DNA of 13,127 nt, from the NCBI GenBank assembly GCA_937897315.1, contig CALCNS010000074.1:1-13127 (forward strand). Reading direction: 5' to 3'. Below are positions 7,370-13,127 of the stretch, piece after piece (the first letter of the stretch is position 1; each line of letters begins with the position of its first letter). This stretch comes from an uncultured Bacillota bacterium (GTDB taxonomy: Bacteria > Bacillota > JAAYKD01). The notes below the pieces were generated by a model. That model worked only from the letters and a program-made list of their open reading frames with translations, made no database searches and was not told the origin of the DNA. The translations under genes were made by a program, and so were the position numbers.

Positions 7370-7398
7370 ATCATAATACTTTTTTTGAGTCTTGACAA
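7370..7398 (-). promoter_or_regulatory. Sigma-A promoter upstream of the STAS-like/HTH-recA-recX unit
   Basis: The minus strand reads TTGTCA (7398-7393), exactly 17 bases, then TATGAT (7375-7370); each hexamer is one base off consensus. Transcription would start near 7363, leaving a ~38-base leader with the GAGGTGA ribosome-binding site. It lies after the dut terminator, so it opens a new unit. Confidence 0.8.
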
Positions 7399-7432
7399 GT
7401 AAACCTCTATATTCTACTCAATTATACAATAT

Positions 7433-7472
7433 AAAGCAAAGCTTCAGGATTGAAGTCCCGAAGCTTTGCTTT
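7433..7472 (-). terminator. Hairpin terminator after dut
   Basis: A perfect 13-base inverted repeat (AAAGCAAAGCTTC and GAAGCTTTGCTTT) with a 14-base loop begins eight bases after the dut stop. The outer pairs are A-U and supply the U residues of the descending arm; the T-run after the stem is broken (ATATTGT). The stem is strong and its placement fits termination, but the poor U-tract leaves some doubt about efficiency. Confidence 0.75.
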
Positions 7473-7479
7473 CACCCTT

Positions 7480-7935
7480 TTATTCTTTGTGGTCCGTAGA
7501 TCCGAACCCTCCCTGTCGCTTGTCCCCATGGAAATCATGATCAGCCCTTAAATAATGAACAAAGATCCCCTGTGCGATTTCTTCCCCTTGCAGAATGACT
7601 TGTTCCACAGCCCCAAAGTTAGTAACAGCCAACATGATATGACCCTCATTCTTTGAATTATCAAAGTAATCAGCGTCTATGACTCCAACAGCATTACTTA
7701 ACATAAGGTGCTTTTGTACTGCTTTACTACTGCGAATCGTCAGCAACAGTACTTCATCCGATTCCATCCAAGCCTTTAAACCGGTAGGTACCAAAACGGT
7801 TTTCCCAGCAGGGATATGAGTTGTGGTAGCAGCAGCGATGTCGTACCCTGCACTGGATAGAGTTTTCCTTTGGGGCAAACTTCGATCCTTGCCGTCTTCA
7901 GCATACTCTTTGATCCAGGTAAATCCTCTACTCAT
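7480..7935 (-). CDS. dut: dUTP diphosphatase (dUTPase)
   Basis: This is a 151-residue trimeric-type dUTPase that hydrolyses dUTP to dUMP and pyrophosphate, keeping uracil out of DNA and supplying dTMP synthesis. All five motifs are present: SAGYDI at 28-33, RSS at 68-70, NAVGVIDADY at 81-90 with the catalytic Asp in VID, GEEIAQGIF at 117-125, and the C-terminal RQGGFGST lid at 140-147. The length is typical. The ATG at 7935 has AGGAGG six to seven bases upstream. The pnp terminator hairpin lies immediately before this ribosome-binding site, leaving no room for a separate promoter, so dut is probably expressed by read-through from pnp. A strong hairpin follows the stop. Confidence 0.96.
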   Translation of the reverse strand: MSRGFTWIKEYAEDGKDRSLPQRKTLSSAGYDIAAATTTHIPAGKTVLVPTGLKAWMESDEVLLLTIRSSKAVQKHLMLSNAVGVIDADYFDNSKNEGHIMLAVTNFGAVEQVILQGEEIAQGIFVHYLRADHDFHGDKRQGGFGSTDHKE

Positions 7936-7949
7936 ATAAACCTCCTATG

Positions 7950-7976
7950 AAAAAGGGTTGTCATCTCTGACAACCC
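7950..7976 (-). terminator. Rho-independent terminator between pnp and dut
   Basis: The minus strand reads GGGTTGTC, AGAGAT, GACAACCC, then TTTTT. The stem is nine pairs including the inner A-U, with a tetraloop and a U-tract. It sits seven bases after the pnp stop. Its U-tract ends only four bases before the dut AGGAGG, so it can act on dut expression as an attenuator. Confidence 0.88.
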
Positions 7977-7982
7977 CACATT

Positions 7983-10076
7983 TTATTTTGATGCATCCTC
8001 TTTAATCACTTCTTTGCGCGATAGATTAATACGACCTTGTTTATCAATTTCTGTAACTTTAACTAAGATCTCATCTCCTACCGAGACCACATCCTGTGGA
8101 AGATTGATTCGTTCCAGAGCCAACTGGGAAACATGAACCAACCCTTCCTTTCCCGGTAATACTTCAACAAAGGCTCCGTATTTTTCAACTCGAGTTACTT
8201 TGCCCAAATAAACCGTTCCTACTACAACTTCTTTGGTGATTCCTTCAATAATCTGCAGTGCTTTTAAACCCATTTCGTATTGGAGACCCGGAACAGAGAT
8301 GAAGATTCTTCCATCTTGCTCCACGTCAATCTTAACACCGGTATCCGCGATAATCTTTTGAATCACTTTTCCGCCTGGGCCAATGACATCACGTATTTTG
8401 TCTACATCAATTTTCGTAGTGATGATTCTGGGAGCATAAGGTGATAACTCTTTGCGCGGTACTGGTAAGACTTCCAGCATCTTGTTGAGGATGAACAGTC
8501 TACCCTCTTTCGCCTGCTGCAAAGCCCGTTTCATAATCTCCATGTCTAACCCAGATATTTTGATATCCATTTGAAGAGCATTAATCCCCTTAGCCGTACC
8601 AGCTACTTTGAAATCCATATCCCCTAAGTGATCTTCCATGCCCTGTATATCAGTTAGTATGGCCACACGGTTATCTTCTTTTATTAATCCCATCGCAACA
8701 CCAGCAACAGGAGCTTGTAACGGCACACCGGCATCCATGAGAGCCAAAGTACTTCCACAAACACTAGCCATAGAACTCGAACCATTGGATTCTAGCACCT
8801 CAGAAACAAGTCGCAAAGTATAAGGAAATGCATCTTCGTTGGGCAACATCGGTTCTAGAGCTCGTTCGGCTAGTGCACCATGTCCAATATCACGGCGACT
8901 GGGTCCACGCATGGGTCTTGTTTCACCAACACTATATGGAGGGAAATTATAATGATGCATATAACGTTTAGTGTCTTCTTCACTCAATCCATCCAACATT
9001 TGAACATCACCCAGAGCACCCAAGGTAGCAATCGTCAATACTTGGGTTTGGCCACGGGTGAATAACCCACTACCATGAGTACGGGTGAGGACACCTGCTT
9101 CTACACTAATCGGTCTGATTTCAGTAGCCGAACGTCCGTCAGGTCTAACACCAGACAAAATCATTTCACGGACAACAAATTTTAGAACATCATGCAAAGC
9201 CTCATCGATTTCCTTTTCGTTCTCAGGAAATTTTTCCAATAAAGTTTCCTTCATTTGAACATTTACAGCAGCAATTGCACTTTCTCTTGCCAATTTTTCT
9301 TCAGATGAAGCGGCTTGCATGAGAGGTTCCAAAGCGAGTTCTTTGGCAGCAGAAGCAATATCCGTAGGAACGGAAAATATTTTTGCAACAAGTGGCTCTT
9401 TTTTGGCCAATGCAATGAGTTCTTCTTCCATGGCGATGATTTCTTTGATTGCCTCATGCCCAAAAGCTAAAGCATCCAGCATCACTTCTTCAGATACTTC
9501 CTTTGCTCCCGCTTCCACCATGTTTATCGCTTCTTTGGTGGCTGCTACTTGCAAATGCAGAATACTGTCCTTTGCTTGCTCGCGTGTTGGGTTTAACAGC
9601 AAATCTTTTCCATTGTATCCGACCACTACGCTAGCGATCGGTCCCATAAATGGAATTCCTGATATACCCAAAGCCGTGGATGCTCCAATGATAGCAGCAA
9701 CTTCGGGTAGATTATCTTGCTCGACACTAAGTACCGTCACGACGATTTGCACATCGTTACGGAAACCCTCTGGAAATAATGGACGAATTGCACGATCGGT
9801 TACACGGGCAGACAAAGTGGCTTTCTCTGATGCCCGGCCTTCTCTTCTTCCCCAAGAACCTGGAATTTTACCTACTGCATACAACCGTTCTTCATAATCA
9901 ACTGTTAAAGGGAAAAAATCGATTCCAGAACGTGGTTCCTTGGATGCACAAGCGGTCACTAACACCACAGTATCTCCATAAGATACCAAAACGGCTCCAT
10001 TTGCTTGCTTTGCTAAACGACCCGTTTCAATTTTAAGGGTCCTTCCGGCGATATCTCGCCTTACTTCATAAATCAT
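7983..10076 (-). CDS. pnp: Polyribonucleotide nucleotidyltransferase (PNPase)
   Basis: This complete 697-residue PNPase is a trimeric, phosphorolytic 3'-5' exoribonuclease that releases nucleoside diphosphates during mRNA decay. Two RNase PH-like domains are visible. The first runs from the N-terminus and includes [28 protein letters not shown]. The second, from about residue 310, carries [23 protein letters not shown] and the catalytic acidic segment [22 protein letters not shown] domain ([14 protein letters not shown], ~560-575) and an S1 domain ([20 protein letters not shown], ~620 onward) follow. The ATG at 10076 has GGGAGG five bases upstream. It follows rpsO, the usual order, and its mRNA ends at a terminator before dut. 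No clear promoter is visible in the ~110 bases between the rpsO terminator and pnp. Confidence 0.98.
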   Translation of the reverse strand: MIYEVRRDIAGRTLKIETGRLAKQANGAVLVSYGDTVVLVTACASKEPRSGIDFFPLTVDYEERLYAVGKIPGSWGRREGRASEKATLSARVTDRAIRPLFPEGFRNDVQIVVTVLSVEQDNLPEVAAIIGASTALGISGIPFMGPIASVVVGYNGKDLLLNPTREQAKDSILHLQVAATKEAINMVEAGAKEVSEEVMLDALAFGHEAIKEIIAMEEELIALAKKEPLVAKIFSVPTDIASAAKELALEPLMQAASSEEKLARESAIAAVNVQMKETLLEKFPENEKEIDEALHDVLKFVVREMILSGVRPDGRSATEIRPISVEAGVLTRTHGSGLFTRGQTQVLTIATLGALGDVQMLDGLSEEDTKRYMHHYNFPPYSVGETRPMRGPSRRDIGHGALAERALEPMLPNEDAFPYTLRLVSEVLESNGSSSMASVCGSTLALMDAGVPLQAPVAGVAMGLIKEDNRVAILTDIQGMEDHLGDMDFKVAGTAKGINALQMDIKISGLDMEIMKRALQQAKEGRLFILNKMLEVLPVPRKELSPYAPRIITTKIDVDKIRDVIGPGGKVIQKIIADTGVKIDVEQDGRIFISVPGLQYEMGLKALQIIEGITKEVVVGTVYLGKVTRVEKYGAFVEVLPGKEGLVHVSQLALERINLPQDVVSVGDEILVKVTEIDKQGRINLSRKEVIKEDASK

Positions 10077-10187
10077 ACATACCTCCCGATGATTTTTTTT
10101 TTATTATTTTCAACTACGTTAAATTCTATGTTCGATTCGAAGATTCCTTCCTAATGCTTCTCCAACTTAGGACAGTAATGAAACAAG

Positions 10188-10217
10188 AAAAAAAGATTGC
10201 GTCATAATGACGCAATC
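10188..10217 (-). terminator. Rho-independent terminator of rpsO
   Basis: The minus strand reads GATTGCGTCA, a three-base loop, TGACGCAATC, then TTTTTTT. This is a perfect ten-pair stem with a seven-U tract, starting eight bases after the rpsO stop. It should reduce, though not necessarily abolish, read-through into pnp. Confidence 0.92.
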
Positions 10218-10225
10218 CGTAGAAT

Positions 10226-10492
10226 CTAACGACGAATGTTCAATTGTGCGATAACAGTGCGGTATCTTTCGATATCGATTTTCTTTAGATAATCCAGCAA
10301 ACCACGACGTTGTCCAATCATTAAAAATAATCCACGACGGGAGTGGTGATCTTTTTTGTGAATCTTTAAATGTTCAGTTAATTGATTGATGCGTTCGGAA
10401 AGAATAGCGATTTGAACCTCTGGAGATCCGGTATCCCCTTCGCGCATTTGGAATTTTTGAATAATTTCTTGTTTCAACTCTTTAGTAATCAT
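10226..10492 (-). CDS. rpsO: 30S ribosomal protein S15
   Basis: This is the complete 88-residue S15, a primary binder of the 16S rRNA central domain that organises the platform of the small subunit. Recognisable family segments are [20 protein letters not shown] at the N-terminus, the helix [20 protein letters not shown] with the conserved H/D/S rRNA contacts, and [20 protein letters not shown] toward the end. The length is the family norm of 88-89. The ATG at 10492 has AAAGGAGG with good spacing. The gene has its own promoter inside the end of ribF and a leader of ~80 bases that can fold to cover the Shine-Dalgarno, suggesting the autoregulation known for S15. A strong terminator follows. 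Confidence 0.98.
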   Translation of the reverse strand: MITKELKQEIIQKFQMREGDTGSPEVQIAILSERINQLTEHLKIHKKDHHSRRGLFLMIGQRRGLLDYLKKIDIERYRTVIAQLNIRR

Positions 10493-10500
10493 TGTTGTTT

Positions 10501-10566
10501 CCTCCTTTATTTCATCACCCTAAAGCCAAGTAATCGGCTGGAGGAGCCACAAACCTAGCAAAAGGG
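10501..10566 (-). promoter_or_regulatory. rpsO leader, candidate S15 autoregulatory RNA
   Basis: Within the rpsO 5' leader the mRNA contains GGCU-CCUCC-AGCC (10548-10536), a hairpin whose loop CCUCC is complementary to the GGAGG Shine-Dalgarno at 10505-10501. A CCCU (10566-10563) and AGGG (10521-10518) could close an outer stem around it. An alternative hairpin AGCC-N8-GGCU shares the right arm. Competing folds around the ribosome-binding site are what an S15-responsive leader needs, but several unrelated S15 leader classes are known and I cannot assign this one. Confidence 0.5.
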
Positions 10567-10582
10567 AAATATCGTAATTTTG

Positions 10583-10611
10583 ATTATAACCTACATCCAA
10601 CTAAAAATCAA
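10583..10611 (-). promoter_or_regulatory. Sigma-A promoter of rpsO
   Basis: The minus strand reads TTGATT (10611-10606), a 17-base spacer, then a perfect TATAAT (10588-10583). The -35 lies inside the last codons of ribF and the spacer holds its stop. It allows S15 to be made independently of nrnA-truB-ribF. Confidence 0.75.
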
Positions 10612-11413
10612 GTTCTGTCTGAGTAGAATCTGAAAGAAAATACAAACTAAGCCACAATCCGGATAAGAGCTGCATGGAGCTGCTTAAATAATAATGAGTT
10701 CCATTTCTCGTCCAGAATTTTGCTATGTGTTTTTTCTCTCCTGGGTGACCTTGGATGAGCACCGAATGACAACCTGTTAGAGGAGCAATCGCATTCGGCC
10801 ATAGCTCCACGAGATAATCGCCATTTGTCTGAATTTCTAGTTTCAGATGAATCAGATAAGGTCTACCTAAAAGAGCTTCTACAAGTGAAAAATTCCCATC
10901 CAGGATTGCTTGTTTGATTCTTGTGCTGGATATTGCAGAACCAAGATAATCGACTCTTTCTTGAATAGACAATGAAAAGTGTAATTGTTTGGCCAAATCT
11001 TGCAATAGAGTAACTGTACCTAAGCCGCGATTTCCGAAAGTATAATCATACCCTACAGATAGTCCTACTGCGCTACATTGGTTCAATAGAACCTCTTCGA
11101 TAAATTCTTCAGGTTCCATTTGCATCATCGCTTGGGTAAATTCTGCTAAAATTAAACTATCCACTCCCATGTCACTGAGAATCAATCCCCTTTGAAGTGG
11201 AGTAGTGAGCAAAGAAAAAGCTCTTGTTGGGTATAGACGTTCCATGGGGTGTGGATCAAATAAAAACACTGCCGACTCTGCTTTGTATCTATGAGCCATT
11301 TCAATTGCCTTATGTATAATCGGCTGATGTCCTTTATGAACTCCATCAAAGTTACCCAAGGCAATCACTCTATTCTGTTTAGGAAGATTCATATAATCCC
11401 GATACGTTTTCAT
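10601..11413 (-). CDS. ribF: FAD synthetase (RibF-type adenylyltransferase) lacking the riboflavin kinase domain
   Basis: This is a 270-residue RibF relative. The N-terminal FMN adenylyltransferase domain is intact: GNFDGVHKGHQ at 20-30 is the nucleotide-binding HxGH-type motif, FDPHP at 52-56 follows, and SSTRIKQAILDGNFSLVEALLGRPY closes the domain at about 162-186. In bifunctional RibF (~310 residues) this is followed by a riboflavin kinase barrel with a GRTIGFPTAN motif. Here only ~84 residues follow and none of the kinase motifs are visible, so FMN must come from another kinase or the residual domain has another role. The ATG at 11413 overlaps the truB stop as ATGA and has AAAGGTGAT upstream. 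It matches the truB-ribF-rpsO neighbourhood. The adenylyltransferase assignment is firm; loss of kinase activity is inference. Confidence 0.9.
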   Translation of the reverse strand: MKTYRDYMNLPKQNRVIALGNFDGVHKGHQPIIHKAIEMAHRYKAESAVFLFDPHPMERLYPTRAFSLLTTPLQRGLILSDMGVDSLILAEFTQAMMQMEPEEFIEEVLLNQCSAVGLSVGYDYTFGNRGLGTVTLLQDLAKQLHFSLSIQERVDYLGSAISSTRIKQAILDGNFSLVEALLGRPYLIHLKLEIQTNGDYLVELWPNAIAPLTGCHSVLIQGHPGEKKHIAKFWTRNGTHYYLSSSMQLLSGLWLSLYFLSDSTQTELDF

Positions 11414-12330
11414 GATATCACCTTTATAGGATTGGCAAGGACTTTCTTAGGTTTGATCCATAACCTTTCTCCCGATTTTTCAGTAGATGCGATTGCAAGA
11501 ATGAAATCCCTGTTGCACAAAACGATTTCGTTGTTTTCAAGTGGATACCGAGAGAAAAAAGGTCTTCCAAAGTTCAGCTCTACTTCTTCGAAATCATCTA
11601 ACTCATATACAGGCAAGTTTAAGTCAGATGCTTGAATTGGAAAGAGAATCTGGGTGATTTGCTCATTTTTAACAGCCGCATCCACTTCCTCCATGGTAAT
11701 AGACTTCTCCTGGTCAAAAACACCATTTTCTACTCGAACCAAATCCATTAGTACTGCTCCACAACCAACCTTCTCCCCGATATCTTGACACAAGGTGCGG
11801 ATGTACGTTCCCTTACTGCATCGCACTCGTAGCTGGATTTCCGTATCCGATTGAACGAGATCCGGTAGTTCGTGCAAGGGTTCTATGGAGAAGATTTCAA
11901 TCGTCCGACTTGGACGCTCAACCTCAACCCCTTTACGAGCTAATTCATACAAACGCGTTCCGTGCAATGAGATTGCAGAATGCATCGGGGGAACTTGTTC
12001 AATCGAACCAATAAATGTAGCTAGTATCGCCTCTAGCTCGATCTTATGGACTGATTCACTTAATCCCTTCTTGAGCAGGCCCGTTCGATCTAAAGTATCG
12101 GATGTCCATCCAAATCGTATAGTCATGTCATAGACTTTATGTTGCCCCGTAATATACTCCGCCAGACGTGTTGCATCCCCAAGGCAAATAGGAAGAATTC
12201 CCGAAGCCATGGGATCAAGAGTACCGGTGTGCCCAATGCGTTTCTGGTGTAAAATCCTTCGTAATGAAGAAATCATATCATGAGAGGTTGGGCCAGGGGG
12301 TTTCCATAGATTTAGAATACCATGAATCAT
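11410..12330 (-). CDS. truB: tRNA pseudouridine(55) synthase TruB
   Basis: This enzyme makes pseudouridine 55 in the T-loop of tRNAs. From the chosen start the protein has 306 residues, a normal length. The opening GILNLWKPPGPTSHD and the catalytic motif GHTGTLDPMASG, with the nucleophile Asp39, are unmistakable. VPPMHSAISLHGTRLYELARKG and RVRCSKGTYIRTLCQDIG are the later family motifs. A C-terminal PUA-like region follows. I start at the ATG at 12330, which overlaps the nrnA stop as ATGA and has AAGGAG 11 bases upstream. An in-frame ATG at 12351 would contain that ribosome-binding site within its coding sequence and adds seven residues foreign to the family. The stop overlaps the ribF start in the same ATGA fashion, so the three genes form one coupled string. 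Confidence 0.95.
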   Translation of the reverse strand: MIHGILNLWKPPGPTSHDMISSLRRILHQKRIGHTGTLDPMASGILPICLGDATRLAEYITGQHKVYDMTIRFGWTSDTLDRTGLLKKGLSESVHKIELEAILATFIGSIEQVPPMHSAISLHGTRLYELARKGVEVERPSRTIEIFSIEPLHELPDLVQSDTEIQLRVRCSKGTYIRTLCQDIGEKVGCGAVLMDLVRVENGVFDQEKSITMEEVDAAVKNEQITQILFPIQASDLNLPVYELDDFEEVELNFGRPFFSRYPLENNEIVLCNRDFILAIASTEKSGERLWIKPKKVLANPIKVIS

Positions 12331-13117
12331 ATAGAAGAAAACTCCTTCCATTTCGAGAAAACTTTGTGTTTTACATCAGATAAGTCTCCCGGCATGGCAA
12401 ATGCCGCTGCATCGTGATGTCCTCCACCTGAAAACGCTTCCGCGAAATGTGCTAAATCTTTATTCAATCGACCTTGACGTAACGAAATTCGCCACCTACC
12501 AGGCGCTGCTTCTTTGAAAAGCATATGTACTTCTGCTTCTTTTATTTTTTGCATGGCCTCCAAGACATCATTGGTTCTTTCATGTTGCTGTAAAACATAC
12601 AATTCTGTAGCATCGATGTACGTATACAAAACACCATTCTCAAAACGAAATCTAGTTAAGATGACACCTAGCAACCTTGTATCTTCCAAAGTTGCATGCA
12701 AGAAAAATTGTTCATAGATCTTAGAGGTATCTTGATGAAGCTCTGCTGCAAGAAGCATGGTTCTTGGAGTCGTATTTGCATAACGAAAAAAACCGGTATC
12801 GGAGACGATTGCCACAAAAGCATAAAACTCCGAGCGATGATACCGATACTCTGGGATAAATTTCATCATAAGTGCCAACATTTCACCTGTTGCTGCTGCA
12901 CTACGATCGATCCAAGCGCGAAAGGGGGTATGACAAGCACTTTGATGGTGATCGATCACTAAAACCTCACGATGGAGCAAAAAGCAATCTGGTTCCAGTA
13001 AGGTTGTTCTCTTCCCTTCGGCACAGTCGAGTAAGATGATTAAGCTATCCTTCTTGGCCTGATTAGAGGAGTACACGCGAACCTGAGCCATATCAGACTC
13101 AAATGCTTTCGGGAAAA
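12327..13117 (-). CDS. nrnA: NrnA-type DHH phosphoesterase (5'-truncated)
   Basis: This is the C-terminal ~263 residues of an NrnA-family DHH/DHHA1 phosphoesterase, which degrades nanoRNA and in some species dephosphorylates pAp or cleaves pApA. The metal-binding LLDCAEGKR and VIDHH (DHH motif) are present. The DHHA1 domain ends with FSGGGHHDAAAFAMPG, the glycine-rich nucleotide-binding motif. The first DHH-domain motif (H-x-x-P-D-x-D-x-x-G-S) is absent because the gene runs off the contig: the frame stays open from the ATG at 13091 up to the adapter at 13118, and ~50-60 N-terminal residues are missing. The ATG at 13091 is therefore internal, not a true start. Position before truB is usual in Clostridia, often following rbfA. 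Confidence 0.92.
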
Positions 13118-13127
13118 AGATCGGAAG
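13118..13127 (+). other. Start of Illumina adapter (reverse complement), assembly artefact
   Basis: The final ten bases, AGATCGGAAG, are the first ten of the standard Illumina adapter read-through sequence and the reverse complement of the end of the adapter at the left edge (CTTCCGATCT). Ten bases alone could be chance, but the matching adapter at the other end makes an artefact much more likely. Genomic sequence ends near 13117. Confidence 0.88.

Noticed and set aside
9319..9897. 192-codon open frame on the plus strand opposite pnp
   Set aside because: It lies wholly antisense to the well-conserved PNPase gene, its protein is low-complexity (Ser/Ala/Ile-rich) as expected from the reverse frame, and no ribosome-binding site or promoter supports it.
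10093..10102. Ten-base homopolymer (A10 on the minus strand) just before the pnp ribosome-binding site as a phase-variation tract
   Set aside because: It lies outside the coding sequence and between no recognisable promoter elements; an A/T-rich leader is ordinary in such genomes, so there is nothing to support switching.
12331..12351. Alternative truB start at the ATG at 12351
   Set aside because: The seven extra residues are unlike TruB N-termini, the ribosome-binding site AAGGAG would lie inside the coding sequence, and the ATG at 12330 makes the same ATGA overlap seen at the next gene junction.
48..13117. CRISPR array, insertion sequence, prophage or defence island
   Set aside because: No regularly spaced repeats, transposase, integrase or recognisable defence gene is visible on either strand; the window is almost entirely conserved housekeeping genes.

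Overview
This 13.1-kb window is a bacterial chromosomal segment from a metagenome-style or draft assembly, and its ends are sequencing-adapter sequence. Bases 1-47 match the Illumina TruSeq universal (P5) adapter and bases 13118-13127 match the start of its reverse complement, so the real DNA spans about 48-13117. Every convincing gene is on the minus strand. The gene set, strong Shine-Dalgarno sequences (GGAGG), sigma-A-like promoters and low-to-moderate GC point to a Bacillota member. The order nrnA-truB-ribF-rpsO-pnp-dut ... recA-recX-rny-ymdB, followed by a ferredoxin and a 2-oxoacid:ferredoxin oxidoreductase, resembles anaerobic Clostridia of the Peptococcaceae/Desulfitobacterium type. 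That placement is inference from gene order and protein appearance; no rRNA is present.

In the direction of transcription (right to left), the first block is a translation/RNA block: nrnA (5'-truncated by the contig end), truB and ribF, joined by ATGA stop/start overlaps, then rpsO with its own promoter and a structured leader, and pnp. Rho-independent terminators follow rpsO and pnp. dut comes next and ends in a strong hairpin. A second transcription unit starts at a good sigma-A promoter (7370-7398) with a small STAS-like/winged-helix protein of unknown role, followed by recA and recX. A third starts at a promoter overlapping the recX stop (5177-5205) and holds rny (RNase Y), which ends in a terminator. 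An unrecognised membrane-anchored or exported protein and ymdB follow as an overlapping pair. The left end holds a GntR-family regulator, a two-cluster ferredoxin and the alpha subunit of a 2-oxoacid:ferredoxin oxidoreductase (3'-truncated), which look like a self-regulated redox operon.

Functionally most of the window is housekeeping: tRNA modification (TruB), flavin cofactor synthesis (RibF), ribosome (S15), RNA decay (PNPase, RNase Y, NrnA), nucleotide sanitation (Dut), recombination (RecA/RecX) and c-di-AMP/cyclic-nucleotide-type signalling (YmdB family). I see no tRNA, rRNA, CRISPR array, insertion sequence or phage gene, and no clear evidence of a new defence or mobile system. The points worth a second look are an in-frame TAA inside rny together with an apparent AUU start for the same gene, a RibF without its riboflavin kinase domain, a possible SD-sequestering S15 leader, the STAS-like/HTH gene upstream of recA, the orphan gene between rny and ymdB, and the compact gene order in which the sporulation genes usually found in this neighbourhood are missing.
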